From: Rhodocollybia butyracea
Lineage: Eukaryota > Basidiomycota > Agaricomycetes > Agaricales > Omphalotaceae
Length of the DNA stretch: 64,000 bases
Direction: 5' to 3'
NCBI GenBank assembly: GCA_015501585.1
Contig: JADNRY010000268.1
Span: 20,959-84,958, forward strand
Positions 1-9,100 of this stretch are shown here, piece after piece; within the stretch, counting starts at the first letter, position 1, and every line of letters begins with the position of its first letter. Position numbers and translations under genes: made by a program. Under the pieces are notes generated by a model. The model saw only the letters and a list, made by a program, of their open reading frames with translations, had not been told where the DNA came from and made no database searches.

Positions 1-290
1 CAAGTGTAATTCTTGTAGGTACTGGGTTACAAAATATAGAGACTAAAGAAAAAGGGTGTATGGGTGATTCCCCCCCTTTTATAGTCTTTTACATGGGAAA
101 TCATTAAGTAATTAAATATATAGTACATGTGTTAGCCTCAAGGCAAACCATGGTTTGCATGAGTAAGCCATTCTAAATAAGTACAGCCTCAATGACTCAA
201 TGTAAGTCATTTGAATATACCCGCATGTTCCGGCAAGTCATAGTCATATGATCAGCAGGGCTAGTCATTCCGAGTCATTTTGAGTGCCAA
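1..290. other. Hairpin-rich left flank of the Gypsy-like element
   Basis: No gene is visible. The stretch contains a perfect 16-base palindrome at 143-158 and other short inverted repeats, in the same style as the retroelement that follows. It ends with GCCAA at 286-290, the left copy of the target-site duplication of that element. It may belong to an older retroelement; this is inference. Confidence 0.4.
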
Positions 291-556
291 TGTAACGCCC
301 CCGCCGTCTTATGGAATTAGTCCTGACCTGCTGGCGCTATCAATAAGTGATAGCGCTCCATCTAATCACACATCGCCGTTATCTAGTGATAACGGCCTAT
401 TTAATAGCCAATCTTATCTATTAAGTCATGCATAGTATAAAACTCACGTCTAGCGCTTACGTACTGTAGTTCTTTTTACACCTGTAGTACACACATTGCA
501 AAGCCTTGTCGTGTTCTCTCGTGTGAATTAAGGACGACCACCCTAGGGGTGTTACA
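291..556 (+). repeat. Left LTR of Gypsy-like element
   Basis: This 266-base repeat has TGTAAC...GTTACA ends and matches 4881-5146 with no difference that I can see. It contains two perfect 9-bp hairpins: 334-342 pairs with 348-356, and 375-383 pairs with 388-396. Neither matches the hammerhead ribozyme core. Confidence 0.93.
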
Positions 557-733
557 CTTTTTTGAACATCAAGTAATAATATTACTAGTGTTCTTTAGAA
601 TTCAGTATCTAAGTACTCGATTCAACGTGTTCCGTATACTACGCATACAAAACTTGCTTCTTTTAGAAGCCATCACTATTCTGACCCGCTATCACGATTG
701 CCAAGCAATTAAAAACCCCAAAAGAGAACTAAC

Positions 734-1144
734 GTGTTCTCAATGACCTCTTTAAGTCCATCAGAGAAGTCGCAAGCAAGTGCGAGCAATCGCGCTGCCA
801 TTACTGGTGCCACGTCACCAACCATACCGCCTGTTGCCAGGTCCGTAAAGGCACAGGCATTACCTGAAAGCTTGAGCGCTTCAAGTGTTCAAAAGAACGA
901 TGAGATAGTCAGCATAGCTGACATTATTTCTAGAATGAAAGAACTGAATGAGACAGTTCAAGCAACCCAAAAGGATCATAAGCGAACCTTTGATGTGATT
1001 GTAAGTGAGTTGGACCAAATAGTCCAAAAACACTTTGATAAGGATGAAGAAGTATCTTCTTCAAAACCTGTTGGTAGTAATATGCGTATTGCTATGCCTG
1101 TGGCCCGACATGTGTCGGCCACACTGAGTTATTGCGGACTGTGA
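734..1144 (+). CDS. Possible N-terminal Gag fragment
   Basis: A 136-codon frame lies just inside the left LTR. It is Ser/Ala-rich at first, then has a coiled-coil-like stretch from about residue 55 to 110 (heptad-like Leu/Ile/Val with many Lys, Glu and Gln). The frame closes in a hairpin-rich region, and further short frames follow to 1973 before the main Gag frame. This may be the start of a gag gene now broken, or a separate small ORF. No family was recognised. Confidence 0.35.
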   Translation: MFSMTSLSPSEKSQASASNRAAITGATSPTIPPVARSVKAQALPESLSASSVQKNDEIVSIADIISRMKELNETVQATQKDHKRTFDVIVSELDQIVQKHFDKDEEVSSSKPVGSNMRIAMPVARHVSATLSYCGL

Positions 1145-1969
1145 AACGGTCCACATCAAATGACGACGTTCAGGCTGAACATCATGCAGTTGAGCCTTGG
1201 CGATCACATCGCGTACAGGGTAAGATTGGACAACATGTCCAAGCTGATCATACGAGTGCACAAGGATATATTCCTAGTGCTAACTATGGGCACCGCGATC
1301 CTATGGATCCGGTAGAGACACCGTATGTTCCTAGGGGACATACTACTAGTACAGTGCCAATGGACTCATCGAGTCCTATTGGCTATATGCTCGGGTGAGA
1401 CTTATTCCCACCACCGGAAGAGCATTGCCGGCTCCAAGAGGACCGCGAGCACTTCCATCAACACCAGCGCAACGGGAGGAACTGACACAATGGGTCAGAT
1501 CTACAGCGTCTGCACCCGATGACTGTAACAGTCATCCAATACCTATGGCGCAAGCCATATACGTAGGTACTGTACAACACACAGTACCGCCGGTGATATC
1601 ATCGACACCACAACTGGCACTACCGCTGTACAAGCAGCAAATGCAGCAACTAAGTTGCTAAAAAATGTCGGACAGTAATACTGAACTGACTATTATGTCC
1701 ATGGATCGGAGGCGTATGAATGCCTTCAATCAATACAAACTCAAGGAGGTACAATCTCCTCGAAGATCACATATTAGTGATCCAACGAAGCTACCTAAAC
1801 CTCCGCCGGAGATAAAGATCAAGTCAAATGATGCAACGCATCATAAGAATTTTCTGAACCAAGGCTCATGCATAGTCACTGAGTCTGCACGGAAGGTCCA
1901 CCTCCAAAGCGTCCGACAGGTGTACTGTCAGACTGGCCGAGTCGTGTTGCGACTCAGCAAAAAAGGAAT

Positions 1970-3202
1970 TTGAGCATCCTTAAATATGGAAGCGCTCATC
2001 CGAAACTTCCCAACCAGTGGGTGGGATTCAATGAAGATGGATTACCCATCGACCTTCTTGTACTAAATGAGGTACGATACCAGGAGTCAGCGACTCCGGT
2101 AACAAAGCATAATGCTGGACCGTCCAGTGCTCAAAGAGCACCAGACAAAAATCGCAGTTCCAATTCCAGTAACGGAATAGGAAGGGGGAGAAATGGCGAC
2201 AAACGACACCGCGCACGCACTCCCTGGGATGATGAACCATCTAACTCGGATCACTCTGATCCAGAATCCACATCGTCATCTGACGATTCATGCATTGAAC
2301 AATTGTTCAAGTCTGCTGAGAAACTCAGCAAAAAGCAACAGCGACACGCTGTAGCTAAACTCCGCGCCAAAACAGACGACGATGACCGTCATAAAAGCTG
2401 GCAGCACTCGGTACACAAAGTGTACCGAAAACAAATACGCGAGTATGTGAATACTCCACTCCCTCCGTTGGAAGGAGTGAAATCAATCAAGATTCCTAAT
2501 CCAGAGGCATACTTTGGTATGCCGGATGTGGAAGTCTTTGAGCGGTGGCTACTGTCACTGCTTCGGTGGTTTAAAGCCAACCGTTATTGCGGGCCGGGTT
2601 ATGATGCTGCCCGCCTTCAGCTTTTGGGCATGTTTTTAAAGGACAAAGCCCTTGATTGGTACAACGATGAAGTCGTTGGTGCTCACCGGACCAAACTGGT
2701 CTGGAATTTTGAAGACGCCGTAATCGGAGTCTTTGATAGGTGCGTTCAAGCATCTACCATCCATCAAGCTGCACAGCAGTTTGAGGACATTGTGTACTCC
2801 CCTACTAGTGGAGTACGAGATTATTACTCAAAGCTGGTACACTGGGCATCTAGGATGCAGCAGCAACCAAATGCGTATCTGATGCGCAAACAATTTATCA
2901 GTGGATTACCCATTGATATTCTCGATCGACTGACGGACCAGGGTCTTGTCCCTGAATACGCCAATCTCAAAACTATGGTCAAGGCCGTCACACGCATTGA
3001 GGACAATATTGCCCTCTATGAATACTATCTCTCGTGGAGGAGAGAAGATGCGCATGAGATGGAAGATACCAACTCAGATATAGAGAGTCCGGATATGGAT
3101 TCTCATGAAACTCTAGTCATTGACATCGTCAATGATGAAGAAATAAATTCTGAGAGTGAATACACTATTGAACCTGTCGAGGAGGAATCTTCAGAAGCAT
3201 AA
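1970..3202 (+). CDS. Retrotransposon Gag-like protein
   Basis: The open frame of about 410 codons begins at a non-ATG codon, so the true start is uncertain. The first 130 residues are polar and low in complexity. Residues about 165-300 resemble the retrotrans_gag capsid domain: they include a WLLSLLRWFKANR stretch, then a FLKDKALDWYND motif, then an IHQAAQQFEDI helix and a YYSKLVHWASRM segment. The C-terminus is very acidic. No CCHC zinc knuckle is visible, which is unusual for Gag. The frame carries several strong hairpins (2295-2310, 2315-2329, 2408-2428) without being interrupted. Confidence 0.72.
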   Translation: MSILKYGSAHPKLPNQWVGFNEDGLPIDLLVLNEVRYQESATPVTKHNAGPSSAQRAPDKNRSSNSSNGIGRGRNGDKRHRARTPWDDEPSNSDHSDPESTSSSDDSCIEQLFKSAEKLSKKQQRHAVAKLRAKTDDDDRHKSWQHSVHKVYRKQIREYVNTPLPPLEGVKSIKIPNPEAYFGMPDVEVFERWLLSLLRWFKANRYCGPGYDAARLQLLGMFLKDKALDWYNDEVVGAHRTKLVWNFEDAVIGVFDRCVQASTIHQAAQQFEDIVYSPTSGVRDYYSKLVHWASRMQQQPNAYLMRKQFISGLPIDILDRLTDQGLVPEYANLKTMVKAVTRIEDNIALYEYYLSWRREDAHEMEDTNSDIESPDMDSHETLVIDIVNDEEINSESEYTIEPVEEESSEA

Positions 3203-4046
3203 CAGACCAACGGTCTGTACTATAGTATTCAAAGACTGCATCTATATTGCATGTCTCTTGCATTAAGACTCATCCAGTGGACGAGTACATCAATAATCCT
3301 TCTCTTAAAGAGGGGGAGGGTCTAGCGGAATTTCCGCACATGTAATTCTTACGTAGAATTTTATTTTAACGCAGTACTGGGAAGTTCCGAGTCTGCAACA
3401 TCTACTCTCGGAAGTTTCCGAGTTAAACCATCGTGGTGGCTATGCCCCACTAGCATTTGAATCGGATAGTACCGATGAAAATTAAGTCAGGTGACTAGTA
3501 GAAAAATGTGGCGACTTTCGCCAAAATTCTATACTTATCATCTGACCAGTAACCAATGTGTCATAAGTTACTATCGGAACTGATTATCAGTTCCGATATT
3601 AATGACATCATTAAGGCGCCTGATAATGGCATATCAGACTAAATCTTTGAGATTGAGACTGATACCCCACTGCGCCTGCACTGCAGCTTTGACATATGAT
3701 GTCATCTCAGTCCAAACTAGTATTAGTTTGGACTAAGTAGACTATCAGTTTGGATAATCTTATCATATTGCATGCCTCGTTCGACTTTGTCGACTGGTAG
3801 TATTACAAGTGGCGGGATAAATATCCTACTACATGATTGATCACATGCCTAGAGAATAACTGGAACGATGACTCGTTCTTGTTGCTCAATCCTCAAAGCC
3901 ACCAGATACAACTGGAAGGCACTGATTGTATGGCGGTTATTAACATGCCTAACAAAGAGCCTAAACCCAATACGGGTGAAGGTATTCATAAGTCTAGTGA
4001 CTTATGACCAGACCTCAACCAAGGTCCAGTCCAAAATCGCTGTCTT

Positions 4047-4265
4047 ATGACGGCAATCATTGAAATCACAGGAGTCGAAGCATTCACGATATTCGACTCT
4101 GGCTGCACAATCAAGGCTTTAAGCCCCGCATTCATTCAATTAGCGAACATCAAAGTCCACCAATTGGCAGACCAACATTCTCTACAGTTAGGAACTGTAG
4201 GAAGCAAAGCCAAATATAATTTTTGGCGCGAACATACATACCTCCTATGGAGGTATAGACGATAA
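4047..4265 (+). pseudogene. Retroviral-type aspartic protease fragment
   Basis: This 72-codon frame contains a DSGC motif followed by TIKALSPAF, in the arrangement seen around the catalytic DTG/DSG of retrotransposon aspartic proteases (hydrophobic strand, D-S/T-G, then a Leu/Ser-rich strand). It is shorter than a full protease domain and stops at a TAA near 4263. It is the only enzymatic remnant found in the element. Short frames can mimic this motif. Confidence 0.45.
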
Positions 4266-4869
4266 AGTATACTACGACATTATTAATGTCAATAGATACG
4301 ATGCTATCCTCAATACCATCTGCATTGGAAGGAAGGTAGTACCTTCTCTTTCTGTGGGGGAGAACCAAGCGGAAGTTCCGCACATTAAATTCTCAGCGAG
4401 AATTTAGTAGTCGATTGCAGTACTCGAAAATCTTGAGTATAGTACCGAAATTCAACTCTCGGACGTATCTGAGCAGTTTCCTGCCATGGGGCATTGTCCC
4501 ACTAGTGGTTGAAGCAGAAATTTCCGATGCAAGTGCAACGGGATGGGCGCAAAACCCGTATCAAGTCAGTGGCCTGAAAACTGGTCATCTTGACACGATT
4601 CCAGGCCAGTCACGTGTCTTGGACCGTCGGCCCACATTACAGTCGACTTACTTGACCTGTACTACTTAGTACTTGTAGTATCGCAAGTAGTGGGATAAAA
4701 TCCCGCTACATTAATTATTATACGCTGCTGTTTTACAGTAGGCTTACTGCCGGATCAATGCTGGATTGCGAGTGTTACGCCAACACTCAACGCCCACTAG
4801 TGATATGCCATCACTAGGAGTCCATATTCTGGCTTCAGTTATTCGATTAACATCTGAGATGTTAATCTA

Positions 4870-4880
4870 GTGGGGGAGGG
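4870..4880 (+). other. Polypurine tract of Gypsy-like element
   Basis: A G-rich purine run directly abuts the right LTR at 4881, the expected place for the plus-strand primer. Similar purine runs occur at about 3307-3320 and 4354-4362 and may mark earlier internal duplications. Confidence 0.7.
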
Positions 4881-5146
4881 TGTAACGCCCCCGCCGTCTT
4901 ATGGAATTAGTCCTGACCTGCTGGCGCTATCAATAAGTGATAGCGCTCCATCTAATCACACATCGCCGTTATCTAGTGATAACGGCCTATTTAATAGCCA
5001 ATCTTATCTATTAAGTCATGCATAGTATAAAACTCACGTCTAGCGCTTACGTACTGTAGTTCTTTTTACACCTGTAGTACACACATTGCAAAGCCTTGTC
5101 GTGTTCTCTCGTGTGAATTAAGGACGACCACCCTAGGGGTGTTACA
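4881..5146 (+). repeat. Right LTR of Gypsy-like element
   Basis: This copy reads as identical to 291-556 over 266 bases. It is followed by GCCAA (5147-5151), the second copy of the target duplication. Confidence 0.93.
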
Positions 5147-5692
5147 GCCAAGTAATAATAGTTATGAACAGGATATGTGTTAAGTTGTTCAATACCTTAC
5201 ACAATGTAAGTGAGCTTGTAAAATATAATTTAGATTGTTGTGGTATACTTATGCCATCCATGATGTTGGGTATATGCTCTATCCAGCTACAATCTGCTTC
5301 ATGACTGGCATTGGCCAACCTGTTAAATAGATCTCCAACATTGACATTGCGCAACCTGATATGACCGTGTGTAAACACCAATAAGACACAGTTTGTTTTT
5401 GGGTTGTTAACAGTTATCATTTAGGTCTGTATTGACATTCAAGCAGGTAGATGAGAGTGCTACCAGCCCATATTTTGAGAAATGGAAGAAGTTTGAAGTA
5501 GATACCTCTTGCGTTGTATATTGCTGGCAACTCCGGAGATTAGTTAGCCGGTAGGTTTGTATGTCCGTATACTTACGCATCATATCAGCAATATTATACA
5601 GTATGTACAGTTCATAAGCTTGCATGTAGTACTGTAGTACTGATGCGTTTGCGAGGTATCTACTAATACCTTGTTCAGCCACACTAACTACT
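5147..5692. repeat. 3' flank of NLR1, duplicated beside NLR3
   Basis: No gene is supported. From about 5200 the sequence is nearly the same as 47278-48230 (NLR3 flank, apart from a solo LTR there), and part of it matches 34711-34960 (NLR2 flank). It is therefore part of the segmental duplication unit rather than unique DNA. Confidence 0.75.
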
Positions 5693-6163
5693 TGTGTTGG
5701 ATCCCAGGACTGACCAGCTCTAACAGAAATTCCATATCTTGTAGATTATAAAAGCACACACATTACAACAATTTCCAACAACCTTCCAGTTTTTACCATA
5801 TATATAAAATTACTATAGTCAATGTGCACTGCTTGATTGGCAGCATCAGCAGGGATGGTGAGAACCTGGCGTTGGTCAGCAACTCCGACCCTGTACTGGG
5901 AAGGAAGCCAAAACAAAATGTGTTGGATCCCAGGACTGACCACCTGATTGGACACTCATCAGATTCCTAAACAGAATTCACATATCTTGTAGATTATAAA
6001 AGAACACACATTACAACAATTTCCAACAACCTTCCAGTTTTTCCCATATATAAAATTACCATAGTCAATGTGCACTGCTTGATTGGCAGCATCAGCAGGG
6101 ATGGTGAGAACCTGGCGTTGGTCAGCAACTCCGACCCTGTACTGGGAAGGAAGCCAAAACAAA
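5693..6163 (-). repeat. Tandem duplication of the NLR1 C-terminal end
   Basis: A 226-base unit (5693-5918) is followed directly by a second copy (5919 to about 6163). Each encodes on the minus strand the end of the NLR protein, including the LLFWLPSQYR motif and the AANQAVHIDY motif. The inner copy belongs to the gene; the outer copy is a fragment downstream of the stop. NLR3 has a single copy. Confidence 0.8.
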
Positions 6164-9100
6164 AGACTGCTAGTATTTACTACCACCCAGCCTTGGCTAG
6201 TGGCCAAAGTTTGGGGATGTTCAAGGGAGCTGGAAAAATGGGCAAGGGATAGAATCAAATTGTTGAGCTCCTTTGATGGCTCTGCTCCTGGCAAGCTGGC
6301 TTCTGTGTTGCAGAATCTCAGGGTCTGATCACTAGACCCAGACACAATGTGTTTTCCATCTGGAGAGTAAACAACTGACTGAACCGAATCATTATGCCCT
6401 TTCAATGTGTCTCCTACTGGCTGCCCAGTTTCTGCATTCCAGATTCTCAGGGTCTGATCATCAGAACCAGACACCATGTGTTTTCTATCTGGAGAGTAGG
6501 CAACTGATTGAACCAATCTAGTATGCCCTTCAATGGGTCTCCTACTGGCTGCCCAGTTTCTGCATTCCAGATTCTCATGGTCTCATCAGCAGAACCAGAC
6601 ACAATGTATTTTCCATCTGGAGAGTAGGCAACTGACTGAACCGAACGATTATGCCCCTTTAATGGGTCTCCTACTGGCTGCCTAGTTTCTGCATTCCAGA
6701 TTCTCAGGGTCTCATCAGCAGAACAGACACAATGTGTTTTCCATCTGGAGAGTAGGCAACTGACTGAACCAAATTATGATGCCCTGTAATGGCTCTCCTA
6801 CTGGCTGCCCAGTTTCTGCATTCCAGATTCTCAGGGTTTGATCATGTGAGCCAGACACAATGTGTTTTCCATCTGGAGAGTAGGCAACTGACTGAACCAA
6901 TCTAGTATGCCCCTTCAATGGCTCTCCTACTGGCTGCCCAGTTTCTGCATTCCAGATTCTCAGGGTTTGATCACGTGAGCCAGACACAATGTGTTTTCCA
7001 TCTGGAGAGTAGGCAACTGACTGAACCGAACGATTATGCCCCTTCAATGGGTCTCCTACTGGCTGCCCAGTTTCTGCATTCCAGATTCTCAGGGTCTGAT
7101 CATCAGAACCAGACACAATGTGTTTTCTATCTGGAGAGTAGGCAACTGATTGAACCAATCTAGTATGCCCCTTCAATGGCTCTCCTACTGGCTGCCCAGT
7201 TTCTGCATTCCAGATTCTCAGGGTTTGATCACGTGAGCCAGACACAATGTGTTTTCCATCTGGAGAGTAGGCAACTGACTGAACCGAACGATTATGCCCC
7301 TTCAATGGGTCTCCTACTGGCTGCCCAGTTTCTGCATTCCAGATTCTCAGGGTCTGATCATCAGAACCAGACACAATGTGTTTTCTATCTGGAGAGTAGG
7401 CAACTGACTGAACCCAATCATTATGCCCCTTCAAAGGCTCTCCTACTGGCTGCCCTGTTTCTGCATTCCAGATTCTCAGGGTCTGATCATAAGAACCAGA
7501 CACAATGTGTTTTCCATCTGGAGAGTAGGCAACTGACTGAACCGAATCATTATGCCCCTTTAATGGGTCTCCTACTGGCTGCCTAGTTTCTGCATTCCAG
7601 ATTCTCAGGGTCTGATCAGAAGAACCAGACACAATGTGTTTTCCATCTGGAGAGTAGGCAACTGACTGAACCCAATCATTATGCCCCTTCAAAGGCTCTC
7701 CTACTGGCTGCCCAGTTTCTGCATTCCAGATTCTCAGGGTCTGATCCCAAGAACCAGACACAATGTGTTTTCCATCTGGAGAGTAGGCAACTGACTGAAC
7801 CCAATCATTATGCCCCTTTAATGGCTCTCCTACTGGCTGCCCAGTTTCTGCATTCCAGATTCTCAGGGTCTCATCAGAAGAACCAGACACAATGTGTTTT
7901 CCATCTGGAGAGTAGGCAACTGACTCAACCAATCTAGTATGCCCTTTAATGGCTCTCCTACTGGCTGCCCAGTTTCTGCATTCCAGATTCTCAGGGTTTG
8001 ATCACGTGAGCCAGACACAATGTGTTTTCCATCTGGAGAGTAGGCAACTGACTGAACCGAACGATTATGCCCTTTAATGGGTCTCCTACTGGCTGCCCAG
8101 TTTCTGCATTCCAGATTCTCAGGGTCTGATCATCAGAACCAGACACAATGTGTTTTCCATCTGGAGAGTAGGCAACTGACTGAACCGAATCATTATGCCC
8201 CTTTAATGGGTCTCCTACTGGCTGCCTAGTTTCTGCATTCCAGATTCTCAGGGTCTGATCAGAAGAACCAGACACAATGTGTTTTCCATCTGGAGAGTAG
8301 GCAACTGACTGAACCCAATCATTATGCCCCTTCAAAGGCTCTCCTACTGGCTGCCCAGTTTCTGCATTCCAGATTCTCAGGGTCTGATCCCAAGAACCAG
8401 ACACAATGTGTTTTCCATCTGGAGAGTAGGCAACTGACTGAACCCAATCATTATGCCCCTTTAATGGCTCTCCTACTGGCTGCCCAGTTTCTGCATTCCA
8501 GATTCTCAGGGTCTCATCAGAAGAACCAGACACAATGTGTTTTCCATCTGGAGAGTAGGCAACTGACTCAACCAATCTAGTATGCCCCTTTAATGGCTCT
8601 CCTACTGGCTGCCCAGTTTCTGCATTCCAGATTCTCAGGGTCTGATCAGAAGAACCAGACACAATGTGTTTTCCATCTGGAGAGTAGGCAACTGACTGAA
8701 CCCAATGATTATGCCCCTTTAATGGCTCTCCTACTGGCTGCCCAGTTTCTGCATTCCAGATTCTCAGGGTCTGATCAGAAGAACCAGACACAATGTGTTT
8801 TCCATCTGGAGAGTAGGCAACTGACTCAACCAATCTAGTATGCCCCTTCAATGGCTCTCCTACTGGCTGCCCAGTTTCTGCATTCCAGATTCTCAGGGTT
8901 TGATCATGTGAGCCAGACACAATGTGTTTTCCATCTGGAGAGTAGGCAACTGACTGAACCGTGTCAGTATGCCCCATGAATGGCTCTCCTACTGGCTGCC
9001 CAGTTTCTGCATTCCAGACTCTCAGGCTCTGATCATCAGAACCAGACACAATGTACTTTCCATTGGGAGAATAGCTGACACAAGATACTATCTCGCCATG

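Larger units (their letters stand above)
291..5146 (+). mobile_element. Ty3/Gypsy-like non-autonomous LTR retrotransposon (gag and protease remnant, no pol)
   Basis: Two 266-base direct repeats (291-556 and 4881-5146) begin TGTAAC and end GTTACA and read as identical. They are flanked by the 5-base duplication GCCAA (286-290 and 5147-5151), so the ends are certain and the insertion is recent. The 4.3 kb interior holds a retrotransposon gag-type ORF and a short aspartic-protease-like fragment. I find no reverse transcriptase, RNase H or integrase, so movement would need enzymes supplied in trans. A purine-rich tract precedes the right LTR. No convincing tRNA primer-binding site follows the left LTR. 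The Ty3/Gypsy assignment rests on the gag type and element order and is an inference. Confidence 0.88.

Noticed and set aside
291..556. Hammerhead ribozyme in the LTR (retrozyme)
   Set aside because: The two hairpins lack the CTGATGAG and GAAA core.
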